A stretch of DNA of 22,593 nucleotides from JANMQK01 sp031370485 (GCA_031370485.1 JANMQK010000239.1:1-22593), one strand, 5' to 3'. Counted from the stretch's first letter, positions 9,002 to 19,501 are shown. A program made the numbers and translations. The notes: generated by a model from the letters alone, not told the origin.

Positions 9002-9274
9002 ATGAACAAGGCAGATCTGATCGACAAGATCGCCAAGGACGCCCGCATCAGCAAGACGGCGTCCAGCAAGGCACTGGATTCTCTCGTTGACGGCGTCACC
9101 AAGTCGCTGAAGAAGGGCGACCGCGTGGCGCTCGTTGGATTCGGGACATTCACGGTCTCCAAGCGCAAGGCCCGCGTGGGTCGCAACCCGCAGACCGGAG
9201 AACAGATCGAGATCAAGGCGCGCAAGGTGGCGCGTTTTCGCCCGGGCAAGGAACTGGCCGCGTCGATCCGTTGA
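9002..9274 (+). CDS. hup: DNA-binding protein HU
   Basis: HU is a small dimeric nucleoid protein that bends and wraps DNA and assists origin opening by DnaA. The 90-residue protein is full length for the family. It begins MNKADLIDKIAKDARISKTA, has the dimer core VALVGFGTF, and has the beta-arm signature with RNPQTGEQIEI (Pro at the intercalating tip) and a closing ARKVARFRPGKELA. The ATG at 9002 has an ideal AGGAGG seven bases upstream. It is a single-gene unit with its own strong promoter and Rho-independent terminator. Confidence 0.97.
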   Translation: MNKADLIDKIAKDARISKTASSKALDSLVDGVTKSLKKGDRVALVGFGTFTVSKRKARVGRNPQTGEQIEIKARKVARFRPGKELAASIR

Positions 9275-9325
9275 GAACCGGGCTGGCCGTGTAAAGCCGG
9301 CGGAAAAAATCCGAGGTGCATCGAA

Positions 9326-9360
9326 GGGGCGGCGTCACACTGGCGCCGCCCCGTTTTTTT
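9326..9360 (+). terminator. Rho-independent terminator of HU
   Basis: A 9-bp GC stem (GGGGCGGCG at 9326-9334 with CGCCGCCCC at 9344-9352) and 9-nt loop are followed by G and seven T residues (9354-9360). The last T is shared with the stop codon of the convergent biotin-carrier gene. On the minus strand the hairpin lacks a T run directly after it. Confidence 0.92.
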
Positions 9361-9878
9361 CACTCGAGACTGACAAGCAGCGCACCCGCCTCCACCGCCT
9401 CCCCCTTCGTCACCTTCATCCGCGCGACCATTCCCTCCCGCGGCGCGGCGATTTCGTTCTCCATTTTCATGGCCTCGACCACGACCAGGCCCTGTCCCGC
9501 CTGCACCCGCTCCCCCTGCTTCACCAGCACGGCGACGATCTTCCCCGGCATGACGGAGCGGACGTCGATGCGGCCCTCAGCCGGGGCGCCGGCCGCGGCG
9601 AGGTCCCGGCGCAGTGGGTCGGTCAGGCCGACCTCGTAGTGCCTGCCCGCGATGACGACGTCGTAACCCGGGTTTGAAGAGGTCCCCGGCTCGCCGGCCT
9701 GCGGGGCGACGAACGCCTCGAGGGCACGGCCGTCGAGGGACAGGATCGTCGAGCCCCCCGCCGCGCGCGTCTCCACCATGCGCTCGATGCCGTTCAGACG
9801 CACCGAGTATCGTCCCGCTCCGCGGCGCGCCACCTCGACCTTGAATTGCCCGCCGCCGACTGTCGCCAGGTAGCGCAT
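9360..9878 (-). CDS. Biotin carboxyl carrier protein of an acyl-CoA carboxylase
   Basis: The 172-residue protein ends in a biotinyl domain with the sequence VVVEAMKMENEI; K138 in the EAMKM motif is the expected biotinylation site. The region before it (residues 1-100) resembles the BT-like linker found between the biotin carboxylase and biotinyl parts of propionyl-CoA-type alpha subunits. This suggests a naturally separated alpha chain. The ATG at 9878, with GGGAGA eight bases upstream, begins MRYLATVGGG; the frame further upstream overlaps the preceding gene and is not used. It lies 14 bases after the biotin carboxylase gene and would carry CO2 from that enzyme to the carboxyltransferase two genes upstream. 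Confidence 0.92.
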   Translation of the reverse strand: MRYLATVGGGQFKVEVARRGAGRYSVRLNGIERMVETRAAGGSTILSLDGRALEAFVAPQAGEPGTSSNPGYDVVIAGRHYEVGLTDPLRRDLAAAGAPAEGRIDVRSVMPGKIVAVLVKQGERVQAGQGLVVVEAMKMENEIAAPREGMVARMKVTKGEAVEAGALLVSLE

Positions 9879-9892
9879 TGTTCGATCTCTCC

Positions 9893-11547
9893 CTAGGCCC
9901 GCGGGGCCCTGACGAGGCGGCTTTCCATCTGGGCGCGGCGTCCCGCCATCGCCCATGCGCTCGGGCCGGCCGCCCCCGCGGGCAGCGTCCGCCGGGGCGA
10001 GTCCTCGGTCGCGGCGATCGCGGCGAGCATCGCCGCCGCCTCGACATGCGGCCCTGGTGCCTCGAGGGCCTTCCTGATCGCCGGGAGAATCCGCTCGACA
10101 TACCCCGTGTCGATTCGCCCCGCCAGAAAGCCGGGGTCCCGGAGGATTTCCCGGTGAAACGGTATCGTGGTGCGAATCCCTCCCACCTGGAACTCGTCGA
10201 GCGCCCCCCGCATCCGCGCGATCGCCTCATCGCGGTCGCGACCCCAGACCACGAGCTTGGCGATGAGCGCGTCGTAGTGCATCGTCACCTCGTCGCCGAG
10301 CGTGAGCGCCGTGTCCACGCGCACCCCGGGGCCCGACGGGAGCCTCAGCGCCCGGACGATCCCCGGTGAGGGGCGGAAGCCGTTCGCGGGGTCCTCCGCC
10401 AGGATGCGGCACTCGATCGCCCAGCCGCGCGGCCGCAGCTGATCCTGCCTCAGGGCCAGTCGATCCCCGCGCGCCACTTCGATCTGCGCACGGACGAGGT
10501 CCACGGCGGTGACCATCTCCGTCACGGGATGTTCAACCTGAAGCCGCGCGTTGACCTCCATGAAGTAGGGTTCTCCCTTCGCGTCGACGAGGAACTCGAC
10601 CGTTCCGGCGTTCGTGTACCCGGATGCGCGGACGACCTCGAGCGCGAGCCGTCCCATGCGATCCCTGTCGACGGGGCCGATCCCGGTCGACGGGGACTCC
10701 TCGATCAGCTTCTGGTGCCGGCGTTGGAGAGAGCATTCGCGCTCTCCCAGGTGCACCGCGTTGCCATGGGAGTCGGCCAGAATCTGGATCTCGACGTGCC
10801 GGACCCCTTCGAGGTACTTCTCGGCGAAGACCCCATCGTCGCCGAAAGCGGACTTCGCCTCCGAGCGGGCGCCGCGCAGCGCCGGCTCGAGCTCCCTGTC
10901 CTCGCGCACGACACGCATCCCCTTGCCGCCGCCACCCGCCGCCGCCTTGATGATGATCGGATACCCGGCGGCGCGCGCGAACTTCCGGAATGCCGCGATG
11001 TCCTCGGAGCGCCCGGCGAGACCCGGGATGATCGGGACGCCGCGCCGCGCCATGAGGCTGCGCGCCTCGACCTTGTCTCCCAGGAGGCGCATCGCCTCGG
11101 GAGGGGGCCCGATGAAGATCAATCCCGCTTCGCCGCAGGCCCGGGCGAACTCATGGTTCTCGGCGAGAAAGCCGTACCCGGGGTGGACCGCGTCTGCCTT
11201 CGCCTGCCGCGCCGCGCGGAGGATCGCGTCGATGTCGAGGTACGAGGCCGCCGCCGGCGGCGGGCCGATGGCGTAGGCCTCGTCCGCCAGGCGCACGGGC
11301 AGCGAGTCGCGGTCCGCGTCCGAATGGACGATAACCGGGGAGAGCCCCATTTCCCGGCAGGCGCGCAGGACGCGCAGGGCAATCTCGCCCCGGTTGGCGA
11401 TCAGAACGCGGCGCAGCGGGGCCCGCCCTCCCTCCGCGCGGCCCCGCGCCGGCGGCGCCGTCGCCTTCCGGACCGCAGCCTTACGGCCCGTCCCCCGGCC
11501 TTCCGTCGCAGCCCTCGTGCGCTTCCCGGCGGAGCGGGGCGTTCGCG

Positions 11548-11551
<4 letters not shown>
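9893..11551 (-). CDS. accC: Biotin carboxylase subunit of an acetyl-/propionyl-CoA carboxylase
   Basis: The enzyme uses ATP and bicarbonate to carboxylate biotin. The 552-residue protein carries the standard core from residue 48: RVLIANRGEIALRVLRACRE, HPGYGFLAEN, the ATP-grasp glycine loop IIKAAAGGGGKGM (200-212), RRHQKLIEESPS and the catalytic EVNARLQVEHPVTE (332-345; R336 aligns with Arg292 of the E. coli enzyme). Its C-terminal part extends beyond the usual 450-residue form as in propionyl-CoA-type alpha chains, but no biotinyl domain is fused. The first 45 residues are an unusual Arg/Ala/Pro-rich tail. GTG at 11551 overlaps the upstream stop (GTGA) but has no Shine-Dalgarno, so the true start may lie nearer residue 46. 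Confidence 0.93.
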
Positions 11552-13095
<1,544 letters not shown>

Positions 13096-13109
13096 GTCAG
13101 GCCTTCCGG

Positions 13110-15626
13110 TTAAGCGTCCTTGCCATTGCCGCCGGAGGGCTGCGTCGCCGGAGCTTCCGGCTCGCCGCCTTCTCCGGGATCGACCTCCTGCTCCGCCACC
13201 CGCGCCACCGCCACGACACTGTCCCCCTCGTCGAGGTTGATGAGGCGCACTCCCTGGGTCGGGCGGCCGAAGAGGGAAATGTCCCGCACGTCGGTCCGGA
13301 TGATCTTGCCGAAGGCGGTGATCACCATCACCTGGTGGTCCGCGCCCACTTCCATCGCCTTGACGACGGGGCCGTTCTTGTCGGTGATCTTGCAGTTGAT
13401 GATGCCTGACCCGCCGCGCCCCTGGAGGCGGTACTCCCCGAGCTCCGTGCGCTTGGCGTAGCCCTTCCCCGTGACCGTGAGAATCGTGGTGTCCTTACGG
13501 GCTCCCAGGACGTCCATCTCGACGACCGCGTCGTCCTCGCGCAGCCGCGCGCCGATGACGCCGCGGGCGCCGCGTCCCATGGGACGGACCTGCTCCTCCG
13601 GGAAGCGTATCGCCTGGCCCTGCGCCGTGGCCATGAAGATCTCCTGCTTCCCGTCGGTGAGATTGACCGACAGGAGCCCGTCGTCCTCGTCCACCCCGAT
13701 CGCGATGATTCCTCCGGCCCGCGGGTTGCCGTAGGCCGACAGCGCCGTCTTCTTGATGATGCCCTTGCGCGTGCAGAAGACGACGTAGCGGTCCTCCCCG
13801 AAGTCCTTGGTGGCGACGAGCGCCGCGACCTTCTCCTCGGTCCCGAGCTCGACGAAGTTGACGATGTTCTTTCCCTTGCCGGCCGCGCCGATCTGCGGGA
13901 TCTCGTGCACCTTCAGCCAGTGGACGCGGCCGCGGGTGGTGAAAATCAGGATCGAGGCGTGCGTCGAGGCGACAAACAGATGCTCGACGAAGTCCTCCTC
14001 GCGCGTCGTCATCCCTATCTTGCCCTTGCCGCCCCGGCGCTGGCTGCGGTAGAGCGTCAGGGGATTGCGCTTCATGTAGCCCGCGTGCGAGACCGTGATC
14101 ACCATCTCCTCCTCGGCGATCATGTCCTCGACGGAGATCTCGTCCTGCCGCGCCACGATCTCGGTGCGGCGCCCTTCGCCGTAGTTTTTCCGGATCTCCC
14201 GCAGCTCCTCGACGATCAGGCCATAGATCAGCTTTTCGTTGGCCAGGATCTCCTTGAACCGGGCGATCTGCTTGAGCGTTTCCGTGTAGTCATCGACGAT
14301 CTTCTGGCGCTCGAGGCCGGTGAGCCGCTGCAGCTTCAGGTCGAGGATGGCCTGCGCCTGGATGTCCGAAAGCTTGAAGCGCAGCCGCATCGACTGCCGC
14401 GCCTCGTCCGGCGACTTGGCGGCGCGGATCAGGGCGACCATCTCGTCCAGGTTGTCGAGGGCGATCTTCAGCCCTTCCAGGATGTGGGCGCGTTCCTCGG
14501 CGCGGCTCAAGTCGAACGCGGTCCGGCGGGTGATGACCTCGCGGCGATGATCGATGAAGTAGCCGATCATCTGCTTGAGGTTCAGGACCTGGGGCCGGTT
14601 GTTGACGATCGCCAGGAAAATCGCCCCGAAGCTTTCCTGCATCTGGGTGTGCTTGTAGAGGTTGTTCAGGATGACCTTGGGAACGGCGTCGCGCCTCAGG
14701 TCCAGCACCACCCTGATGCCGTCCCGGTCGGACTCGTCACGGATGTCGGTGACGCCGTCGATTTTCTTGTCGTTGACCAGGTCGGCGATCTGCTCGATGA
14801 GCCGCGTCTTGTTCACCTGGTAGGGGATCTCGGTGATGACGATGTGGTCCTTGCCGCGCTTCCCGCCCTCTTCGACGGCGGCCCGGGCGCGCATCGAGAA
14901 GATGCCGCGGCCCGTGCGGTACGCTTGGACGAACCCCTCGCGTCCGAGGATGTATCCGGCTGTCGGGAAGTCGGGGCCCTTGATGTGCTGCATCAGGCCG
15001 TCGATCGTGATCTCGGGGTCCTCGACCTGCGCGATGATGGCGTCCACCACCTCCCCCATGTTGTGCGGCGGAATGTTGGTCGCCATGCCGACCGCGATTC
15101 CGGACGACCCGTTGACCAGGAGGTTCGGGAAGCGGCAGGGCAGGACCAGCGGCTCTTTCTGCTGGCCGTCGTAGTTGGGGCCGAAGTCGACGGTGTCCTT
15201 CTCGATGTCGGCCAGCATCTCGTGGGCCAGCTTCGCCATGCGGACCTCGGTATAGCGCATGGCCGCCGCCGCGTCGCCGTCGATCGAGCCGAAGTTCCCC
15301 TGGCCGTCCACCAGCGGGTAGCGCATGGAGAAATCCTGGGCCATGCGCACGATGGTGTCGTAGATGGCCGAGTCGCCGTGGGGATGGTATTTCCCCATGA
15401 CGTCTCCGACGATGCGGGCCGCTTTCTTGTACGGCTTGTCGTGGTCGTTGCCGGCCTCGTGCATGGCGAAGAGCACGCGCCGGTGGACCGGCTTGAAGCC
15501 GTCACGGACGTCCGGGAGGGCGCGGCCTATGATCACGCTCATGGCGTAATCGAGGTAGGACCGTCGCATCTCGTCTTCGATGTTGATTCGGGTCAAATCG
15601 CCTGGGATCTGGGTTGTGTCCGTCAT
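13110..15626 (-). CDS. gyrA: DNA gyrase subunit A
   Basis: GyrA cuts and rejoins DNA so that gyrase can add negative supercoils. The 838-residue protein is full length. The N-terminal breakage domain has the active-site tyrosine Y125 (AAAAMRYTEVRM) and the quinolone-pocket helix HPHGDSAIYD, with S86 and D90 in the sensitive form. The coiled-coil tower follows, and the C-terminal six-bladed wrapping domain has the GyrA box QRRGGKG (529-535), which separates gyrase from topoisomerase IV. An acidic/Pro tail ends the protein. The ATG at 15626 begins MTDTTQIPGDL. It follows gyrB after 39 bases containing a perfect palindrome and precedes the carboxylase genes by 14. Confidence 0.98.
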   Translation of the reverse strand: MTDTTQIPGDLTRINIEDEMRRSYLDYAMSVIIGRALPDVRDGFKPVHRRVLFAMHEAGNDHDKPYKKAARIVGDVMGKYHPHGDSAIYDTIVRMAQDFSMRYPLVDGQGNFGSIDGDAAAAMRYTEVRMAKLAHEMLADIEKDTVDFGPNYDGQQKEPLVLPCRFPNLLVNGSSGIAVGMATNIPPHNMGEVVDAIIAQVEDPEITIDGLMQHIKGPDFPTAGYILGREGFVQAYRTGRGIFSMRARAAVEEGGKRGKDHIVITEIPYQVNKTRLIEQIADLVNDKKIDGVTDIRDESDRDGIRVVLDLRRDAVPKVILNNLYKHTQMQESFGAIFLAIVNNRPQVLNLKQMIGYFIDHRREVITRRTAFDLSRAEERAHILEGLKIALDNLDEMVALIRAAKSPDEARQSMRLRFKLSDIQAQAILDLKLQRLTGLERQKIVDDYTETLKQIARFKEILANEKLIYGLIVEELREIRKNYGEGRRTEIVARQDEISVEDMIAEEEMVITVSHAGYMKRNPLTLYRSQRRGGKGKIGMTTREEDFVEHLFVASTHASILIFTTRGRVHWLKVHEIPQIGAAGKGKNIVNFVELGTEEKVAALVATKDFGEDRYVVFCTRKGIIKKTALSAYGNPRAGGIIAIGVDEDDGLLSVNLTDGKQEIFMATAQGQAIRFPEEQVRPMGRGARGVIGARLREDDAVVEMDVLGARKDTTILTVTGKGYAKRTELGEYRLQGRGGSGIINCKITDKNGPVVKAMEVGADHQVMVITAFGKIIRTDVRDISLFGRPTQGVRLINLDEGDSVVAVARVAEQEVDPGEGGEPEAPATQPSGGNGKDA

Positions 15627-15642
15627 GCGCCTTTTCCGGGAT

Positions 15643-15660
15643 GGAGGCCCGCGGGCCTCC
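15643..15660 (-). repeat. Perfect palindrome between gyrB and gyrA
   Basis: GGAGGCCCGCGGGCCTCC is an 18-base perfect palindrome placed between the gyrB stop and the gyrA start. In RNA it could form a stable GC hairpin of about 7 bp with a 4-nt loop. No T run follows, so it is not a standard terminator; it might affect gyrA translation or mRNA processing. Confidence 0.55.
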
Positions 15661-15665
15661 GGGAC

Positions 15666-16586
15666 TCAGACGTCGAGGTTGCGGACCTCGAGAGCGTTTT
15701 CCTCGATGAACCGCCTGCGGGGCTCGACAGCGTCGCCCATGAGGACGGTGAATATGGAGTCGGCTTCCACGGCATCCGCGACGTTGACCTGCACCAGGCG
15801 CCGGGTCTCGGGGTTCATCGTGGTCTCCCAGAGCTGCACGGGATTCATCTCTCCGAGCCCCTTGTAGCGCTGGATGCCTATCCCCTTCTTGCCTTCCTCC
15901 ATGAGATAGCGCAGCAGCTCGAGTCGGCTTCCTACACTCACCTCGTGGCCGTTCTCGGACACGAGGAACGGCGGACGCTTCAGGTCCTTGAGGTCACCGT
16001 CCAAGGTGCTGAGAGTCCGGAACTCTATGGAGGAGACGAGATCCCAGCCGACCACGGCGGCCGCGTGCCCCCGCGCGCGCGCCGCGACCTCGAAGGTGTA
16101 CCGCCCGTGCTCTTCGTCCCGCGCGAGGTCGCCGGCCCTGAATCCGGCCTTCAGGACCGCCTCGCGGAGCACTTCGAGCGCCTGGGGCGATTCGAACGTC
16201 GCGATGTCCTTTATCTTCTGGTCGAGCAGGATCTCGATCAGCTCGGGCTCGAAGCCGCGCCGTTTCAAATGATCGTGGTGCGTCCGGTAGCGCACCAGGC
16301 GATCGAGCATCGCCCGGAGGTCATTCCCCTCGAGCCGGCTGTCGTGCGCCGGCACCGTGACCACCCGTTCCTGGGCCGCCGTCGCCATCAGGTAACGGTT
16401 CAGGTCGTCGTCGTTGGCCAGGTAGGTCTCGGTGCGGCCCTTTTTCACCTTGTAGAGAGGCGGCTGGGCGATATAGAGGTGGCCCTTCTCGACCACCTGC
16501 GGCATCTGTCGGTAGAAGAAGGTCAGGAGCAGCGTCCGGATGTGCGAGCCGTCCACGTCCGCATCGGTCATGATGATGATCCGGTG
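15666..16586 (-). CDS. gyrB: DNA gyrase subunit B, C-terminal part (downstream of frameshift)
   Basis: This frame continues GyrB directly after the break: HRIIIMTDADVDGSHIRTLL carries the metal-binding DxD of the TOPRIM domain. Then come FFYRQMP, YIAQPPLYKVKKG, the GyrB-tail insert and the end motifs GIQRYKGLGEMNPVQLWETT and RRRFIEENA. About 306 residues belong here. Joined to the upstream part, with one base restored near 16586, the protein would be about 813 residues, normal for GyrB. As it stands the first in-frame start is ATG at 16571-16569, which overlaps the upstream stop as ATGA; a product from it would lack the HRIII strand. The gene is followed by gyrA. Confidence 0.9.
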   Translation of the reverse strand, partial: HRIIIMTDADVDGSHIRTLLLTFFYRQMPQVVEKGHLYIAQPPLYKVKKGRTETYLANDDDLNRYLMATAAQERVVTVPAHDSRLEGNDLRAMLDRLVRYRTHHDHLKRRGFEPELIEILLDQKIKDIATFESPQALEVLREAVLKAGFRAGDLARDEEHGRYTFEVAARARGHAAAVVGWDLVSSIEFRTLSTLDGDLKDLKRPPFLVSENGHEVSVGSRLELLRYLMEEGKKGIGIQRYKGLGEMNPVQLWETTMNPETRRLVQVNVADAVEADSIFTVLMGDAVEPRRRFIEENALEVRNLDV

Positions 16587-18106
16587 TAGCGCAGGCGGGC
16601 GTGGTCGTAGTCTCCCTCGCCGATCCCGGTTCCGAGGACCGTGATCACCGTGCGGATCTCCTGGCTTCCCAGCATCTTGTCGAAACGGGCCTTCTCGACG
16701 TTGAGAATCTTCCCGCGCAGGGGGAGGATGGCCTGGAAGCGCCGGTCGCGTCCCTGCTTCGCCGATCCGCCGGCCGAGTCCCCCTCCACGATGAACAGCT
16801 CGCATTTGGCGGGGTCATTCTCCTGGCAGTCGGCGAGCTTCCCCGGCAGGGAGCCCGAATCGAGGGCGCCCTTGCGCCGCGTCAGCTCCTTGGCCTTGCG
16901 GGCCGCCTCGCGAGCCCGAAGTGCCTCGAGCCCTTTCTCCAGGATTTTCCGGGCGACGGCGGGGTTCTCCTCGAGGTAGCTCGAGAGCTTCTCGTTGATG
17001 ACCGCCTCGACGATCCCCTTGACCTCGCTGTTGCCGAGCTTGGTCTTGGTCTGCCCCTCGAACTGCGGGCGCGACAGCTTGACGCTGACCACGGCCGTCA
17101 GGCCCTCGCGCACGTCCTCACCCGAAAGGCCCACCTGCTCCTTGGTGATCAGCCGCGCAGCGCAGGCATTGATGGTGCGGGTCAGCGCCGAGCGGAACCC
17201 GGAGAGGTGTGTGCCGCCCTCCATCGTGTTGATGCTGTTCGCGAACGAGAAGACGATCTCGTTGTATCCGTCGTTGTACTGCAGGGCGATCTCCGAGACG
17301 ACACCGTCCCGTTCGCCGCGCATGAAGATCGGCTTCGGATGGATGACAACCTTGTTCTTGTTGAGGTGCTCGACGAAGGACGAAATGCCGCCCTTGTACG
17401 AGAACTCGTGCCGCTTGTTCTCGGCCCGCTCGTCCTCGATCTGGATGGTCACGCCCTCGTTCAGGAACGCCAGCTCCCTCAGGCGCTGCGACAGCGTGTC
17501 AAACGAGAAGTTCAGGTCCTCGAAAACGGTCGAGTCGGGGCGGAAATGGATCTTCGTGCCGCGCTTCTTCGTGGTGCCCGTCTGGCGGAACTGGGTGACC
17601 GGCTTGCCCCGCTCGAAGCGCATCTCGTAGACCTTTTCGTCCCTCCAGATTTCGAGATCGAGCGACTCGGACAGCGCGTTGACCACCGACACGCCCACCC
17701 CGTGGAGGCCCCCCGAGACCTTGTAGCTGTCGTTGTCGAATTTGCCCCCCGAGTGCAGGACGGTCATGACCACTTCCGCGGCGGGGCGCTTCTCCGTCGG
17801 GTGCATGTCCACGGGGATGCCCCGGCCGTTGTCCACGACGGTCACCGAGTTGTCGATGTGGAGGGTCACTTCGATGCGGTCGCAGAACCCGGCCTGGGAC
17901 TCGTCGATGCTGTTGTCGACAACCTCGTACACCAGGTGATGCAGACCGCCCGCCGCCGTGTTGCCGATGTACATGGCCGGGCGCTTGCGAACCGCCTCGA
18001 GCCCTTCGAGGACCTTGATATTGGAGGCGTCGTATTTGTCCATGGTTCCGGCGGGCCGAACCTCGGCGTCAGCTCCCATCGTGTCGTCACCCTTACCCGC
18101 GGCCAT
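16568..18106 (-). CDS. gyrB: DNA gyrase subunit B, N-terminal part (truncated by frameshift)
   Basis: The GyrB ATPase half is intact: the Bergerat fold has EVVDNSIDE (N65), DNGRGIPVD (92-100) and the lid GGLHGVGVSVVNAL (132-145). The transducer domain follows, then the start of the TOPRIM domain with the catalytic glutamate in IVEGDSAGGSAKQGRDRRF (E441) and LPLRGKILNVEKA. The frame leaves the family sequence after LRY (residue 507) and ends TGSSS-stop. The expected sequence is LRYHRIIIMTD, and loss of one C from TACCAC would explain it exactly. The start is uncertain: GTG 18109, ATG 18106, ATG 18079 or ATG 18043, none with a strong ribosome binding site. The TOPRIM active site is split between the two frames. 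Confidence 0.9.
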   Translation of the reverse strand: MAAGKGDDTMGADAEVRPAGTMDKYDASNIKVLEGLEAVRKRPAMYIGNTAAGGLHHLVYEVVDNSIDESQAGFCDRIEVTLHIDNSVTVVDNGRGIPVDMHPTEKRPAAEVVMTVLHSGGKFDNDSYKVSGGLHGVGVSVVNALSESLDLEIWRDEKVYEMRFERGKPVTQFRQTGTTKKRGTKIHFRPDSTVFEDLNFSFDTLSQRLRELAFLNEGVTIQIEDERAENKRHEFSYKGGISSFVEHLNKNKVVIHPKPIFMRGERDGVVSEIALQYNDGYNEIVFSFANSINTMEGGTHLSGFRSALTRTINACAARLITKEQVGLSGEDVREGLTAVVSVKLSRPQFEGQTKTKLGNSEVKGIVEAVINEKLSSYLEENPAVARKILEKGLEALRAREAARKAKELTRRKGALDSGSLPGKLADCQENDPAKCELFIVEGDSAGGSAKQGRDRRFQAILPLRGKILNVEKARFDKMLGSQEIRTVITVLGTGIGEGDYDHARLRYTGSSS

Positions 18107-18109
18107 CAC

Positions 18110-18394
18110 GGACCGCCAAATTCAAGAGTTCCGTCCGGTGTCGAGGGCATGGTGGGGTCTATGGCCGTGTCCCGGGGCGCCCGGCTCCATAGGCCTTGTC
18201 GGGCTGGACTCGGCTGCCCGGCGGGTGCGCCCTCCGGTTCGCCGGCCACCTGGCCGGAAACCGGGTGATTCTATCATACTTAGGGGCGCCGCCGGCAATA
18301 TCGGGAGGGCGGTATTCGGCCGGAAGCAGGTCCTATACAAATGATATAGGAAACGATCCGGTTCTAATCCTGTAAGTGTATTTTTATCTTATAC
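18110..18394 (-). other. Intergenic region between dnaN and gyrB with AT-rich patch and inverted repeat
   Basis: No gene is seen. The dnaN-proximal 70 bases are strikingly AT-rich and include an inverted repeat at 18331-18351. Nearer gyrB the sequence is GC-rich with GGCCGG-type repeats. TATGAT (18278-18273) and TAGAAT (18273-18268) on the minus strand resemble -10 boxes for gyrB, but the TTGCCG upstream is at a poor distance (14 or 19 bases), so no promoter is called. Confidence 0.5.
18331..18351. repeat. Inverted repeat TCCTATA-N7-TATAGGA
   Basis: The arms at 18331-18337 and 18345-18351 are perfect 7-bp inverted copies around CAAATGA. It stands about 43 bases past the dnaN stop and 225 before gyrB. 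No T run follows on either strand, so an operator fits better than a terminator; no binding protein can be named. Confidence 0.5.
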
Positions 18395-19501
18395 TTATAT
18401 CCTCATCGGCATAACGACGTAGCGATAATCACGCCCCTCCATGCCGACCGGCCTCATCACACCCTGCGTCTGCTCGTCCTTGAGCGCGAGTATGACGGCG
18501 CCGGGCCCCATCGCCTGCAGAAAATCGAGCATGTATTTGGCGTTGAAACCAATCTCCATCCCCGGACCGGTGTAGTCGACATCCAGGCTTTCGGTGGCTT
18601 CCCCGACCTCCGGGTTGCTCGAACTGATCTCGATGACGTTCTTGCCGACAGAGAACTTCACCGCCCGGGAACGCTCGCTCGAGAGAAGGGCCACGCGGCG
18701 GATGGCGTCGGCCAGTGGTCCCGACTCGAAGCGCAGCAGTTTGTCGTTTCCTTCGGGAATGACCTTCTCGTATTCCGGGAACTTTCCGGCGACCAACGTC
18801 GTCGAAAGGACCGAGCCACCCGCCTTGAAAAATGCGTAATTATCCTTGTGTCCGAAGAGAATCTCCTTCTCGGCTTCGCCGATCCGGGACAACTCCTGGA
18901 CCGCCTTCCGTGGAATGGTGATCTCGACCTTTTCTTCGGACGAGCCCGATTCGAGCCGCCCGCCGACGAACGCCAGGCGGTGCCCGTCCGTCGACACCAT
19001 GGTCAGGTGCTTCTTGTGGAGGATCATCAGCGCGCCGCTGATCTCGATGCGGCTCTCGTCGGTCGTGATGGCGAACAGGACCTTGTTGATCATGTCCAGG
19101 AGAAGAGCTCTCTCGAGGGGGACCCCCTTCGAGAAGTCGAACTCGGGGATGACGGGAAAATCCTCACGCGGCAGGCCGACGATGCGAAAACGGGACTTCT
19201 GGCAGGTGATGACGACCCAGTGGCCGTCCTCCTCCTTCAACCGCACCTCCGCGTCGGGAAGCAGCCGGACGATGTCGAAGATCTTGCGCGCCGAAAGCGT
19301 CACCGCTCCGGGCTTCGAGACCGTCGCCTCGCAGGTGCTGCGCACACCGACCTCGAGATCCGTGGCGAGAAGCTCGAGGCGGTCCTTTCTGGCGTCGATG
19401 AGGATGTTCGAGAGAATCGGAATCGTGCTCTTCTTCTCGACGATTCCCTGCATGGACTGCAACTCTCTCAGTAGGTTTTCCTTGCTCGTTACAAAGTCCA
19501 T
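18395..19501 (-). CDS. dnaN: DNA polymerase III beta sliding clamp
   Basis: The ring-shaped clamp tethers the replicative polymerase to DNA. The 368-residue protein is full length and has the three-fold repeat of clamp domains. It begins MDFVTSKENLLRELQSMQGI, has STIPILSNILIDA and ATDLEVGV in domain 1, MVSTDGHRLAFV in domain 2, and ends YRYVVMPMRI, the usual C-terminal strand with the M-P-M-R hallmark next to the hydrophobic binding pocket. The ATG at 19501 has GGGAGA close upstream (4-base spacer). It lies 238 bases after dnaA in the standard dnaA-dnaN order, with DnaA boxes between them. Confidence 0.97.
   Translation of the reverse strand: MDFVTSKENLLRELQSMQGIVEKKSTIPILSNILIDARKDRLELLATDLEVGVRSTCEATVSKPGAVTLSARKIFDIVRLLPDAEVRLKEEDGHWVVITCQKSRFRIVGLPREDFPVIPEFDFSKGVPLERALLLDMINKVLFAITTDESRIEISGALMILHKKHLTMVSTDGHRLAFVGGRLESGSSEEKVEITIPRKAVQELSRIGEAEKEILFGHKDNYAFFKAGGSVLSTTLVAGKFPEYEKVIPEGNDKLLRFESGPLADAIRRVALLSSERSRAVKFSVGKNVIEISSSNPEVGEATESLDVDYTGPGMEIGFNAKYMLDFLQAMGPGAVILALKDEQTQGVMRPVGMEGRDYRYVVMPMRI

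Noticed and set aside
13905..16589. Open frame of 894 codons on the plus strand opposite gyrA/gyrB
   Set aside because: It is the antisense shadow of two strongly conserved genes in GC-rich DNA; the translation is low-complexity and matches no family.
16568..16600. Programmed ribosomal frameshift in gyrB
   Set aside because: A -1 shift would be needed, but CTACACC has no X-XXY-YYZ slippery heptamer and I see no downstream pseudoknot; a one-base indel explains the data better.
16601..18268. Open frame of 555 codons opposite gyrB
   Set aside because: Antisense of the GyrB ATPase region; residue composition is that of a shadow frame.
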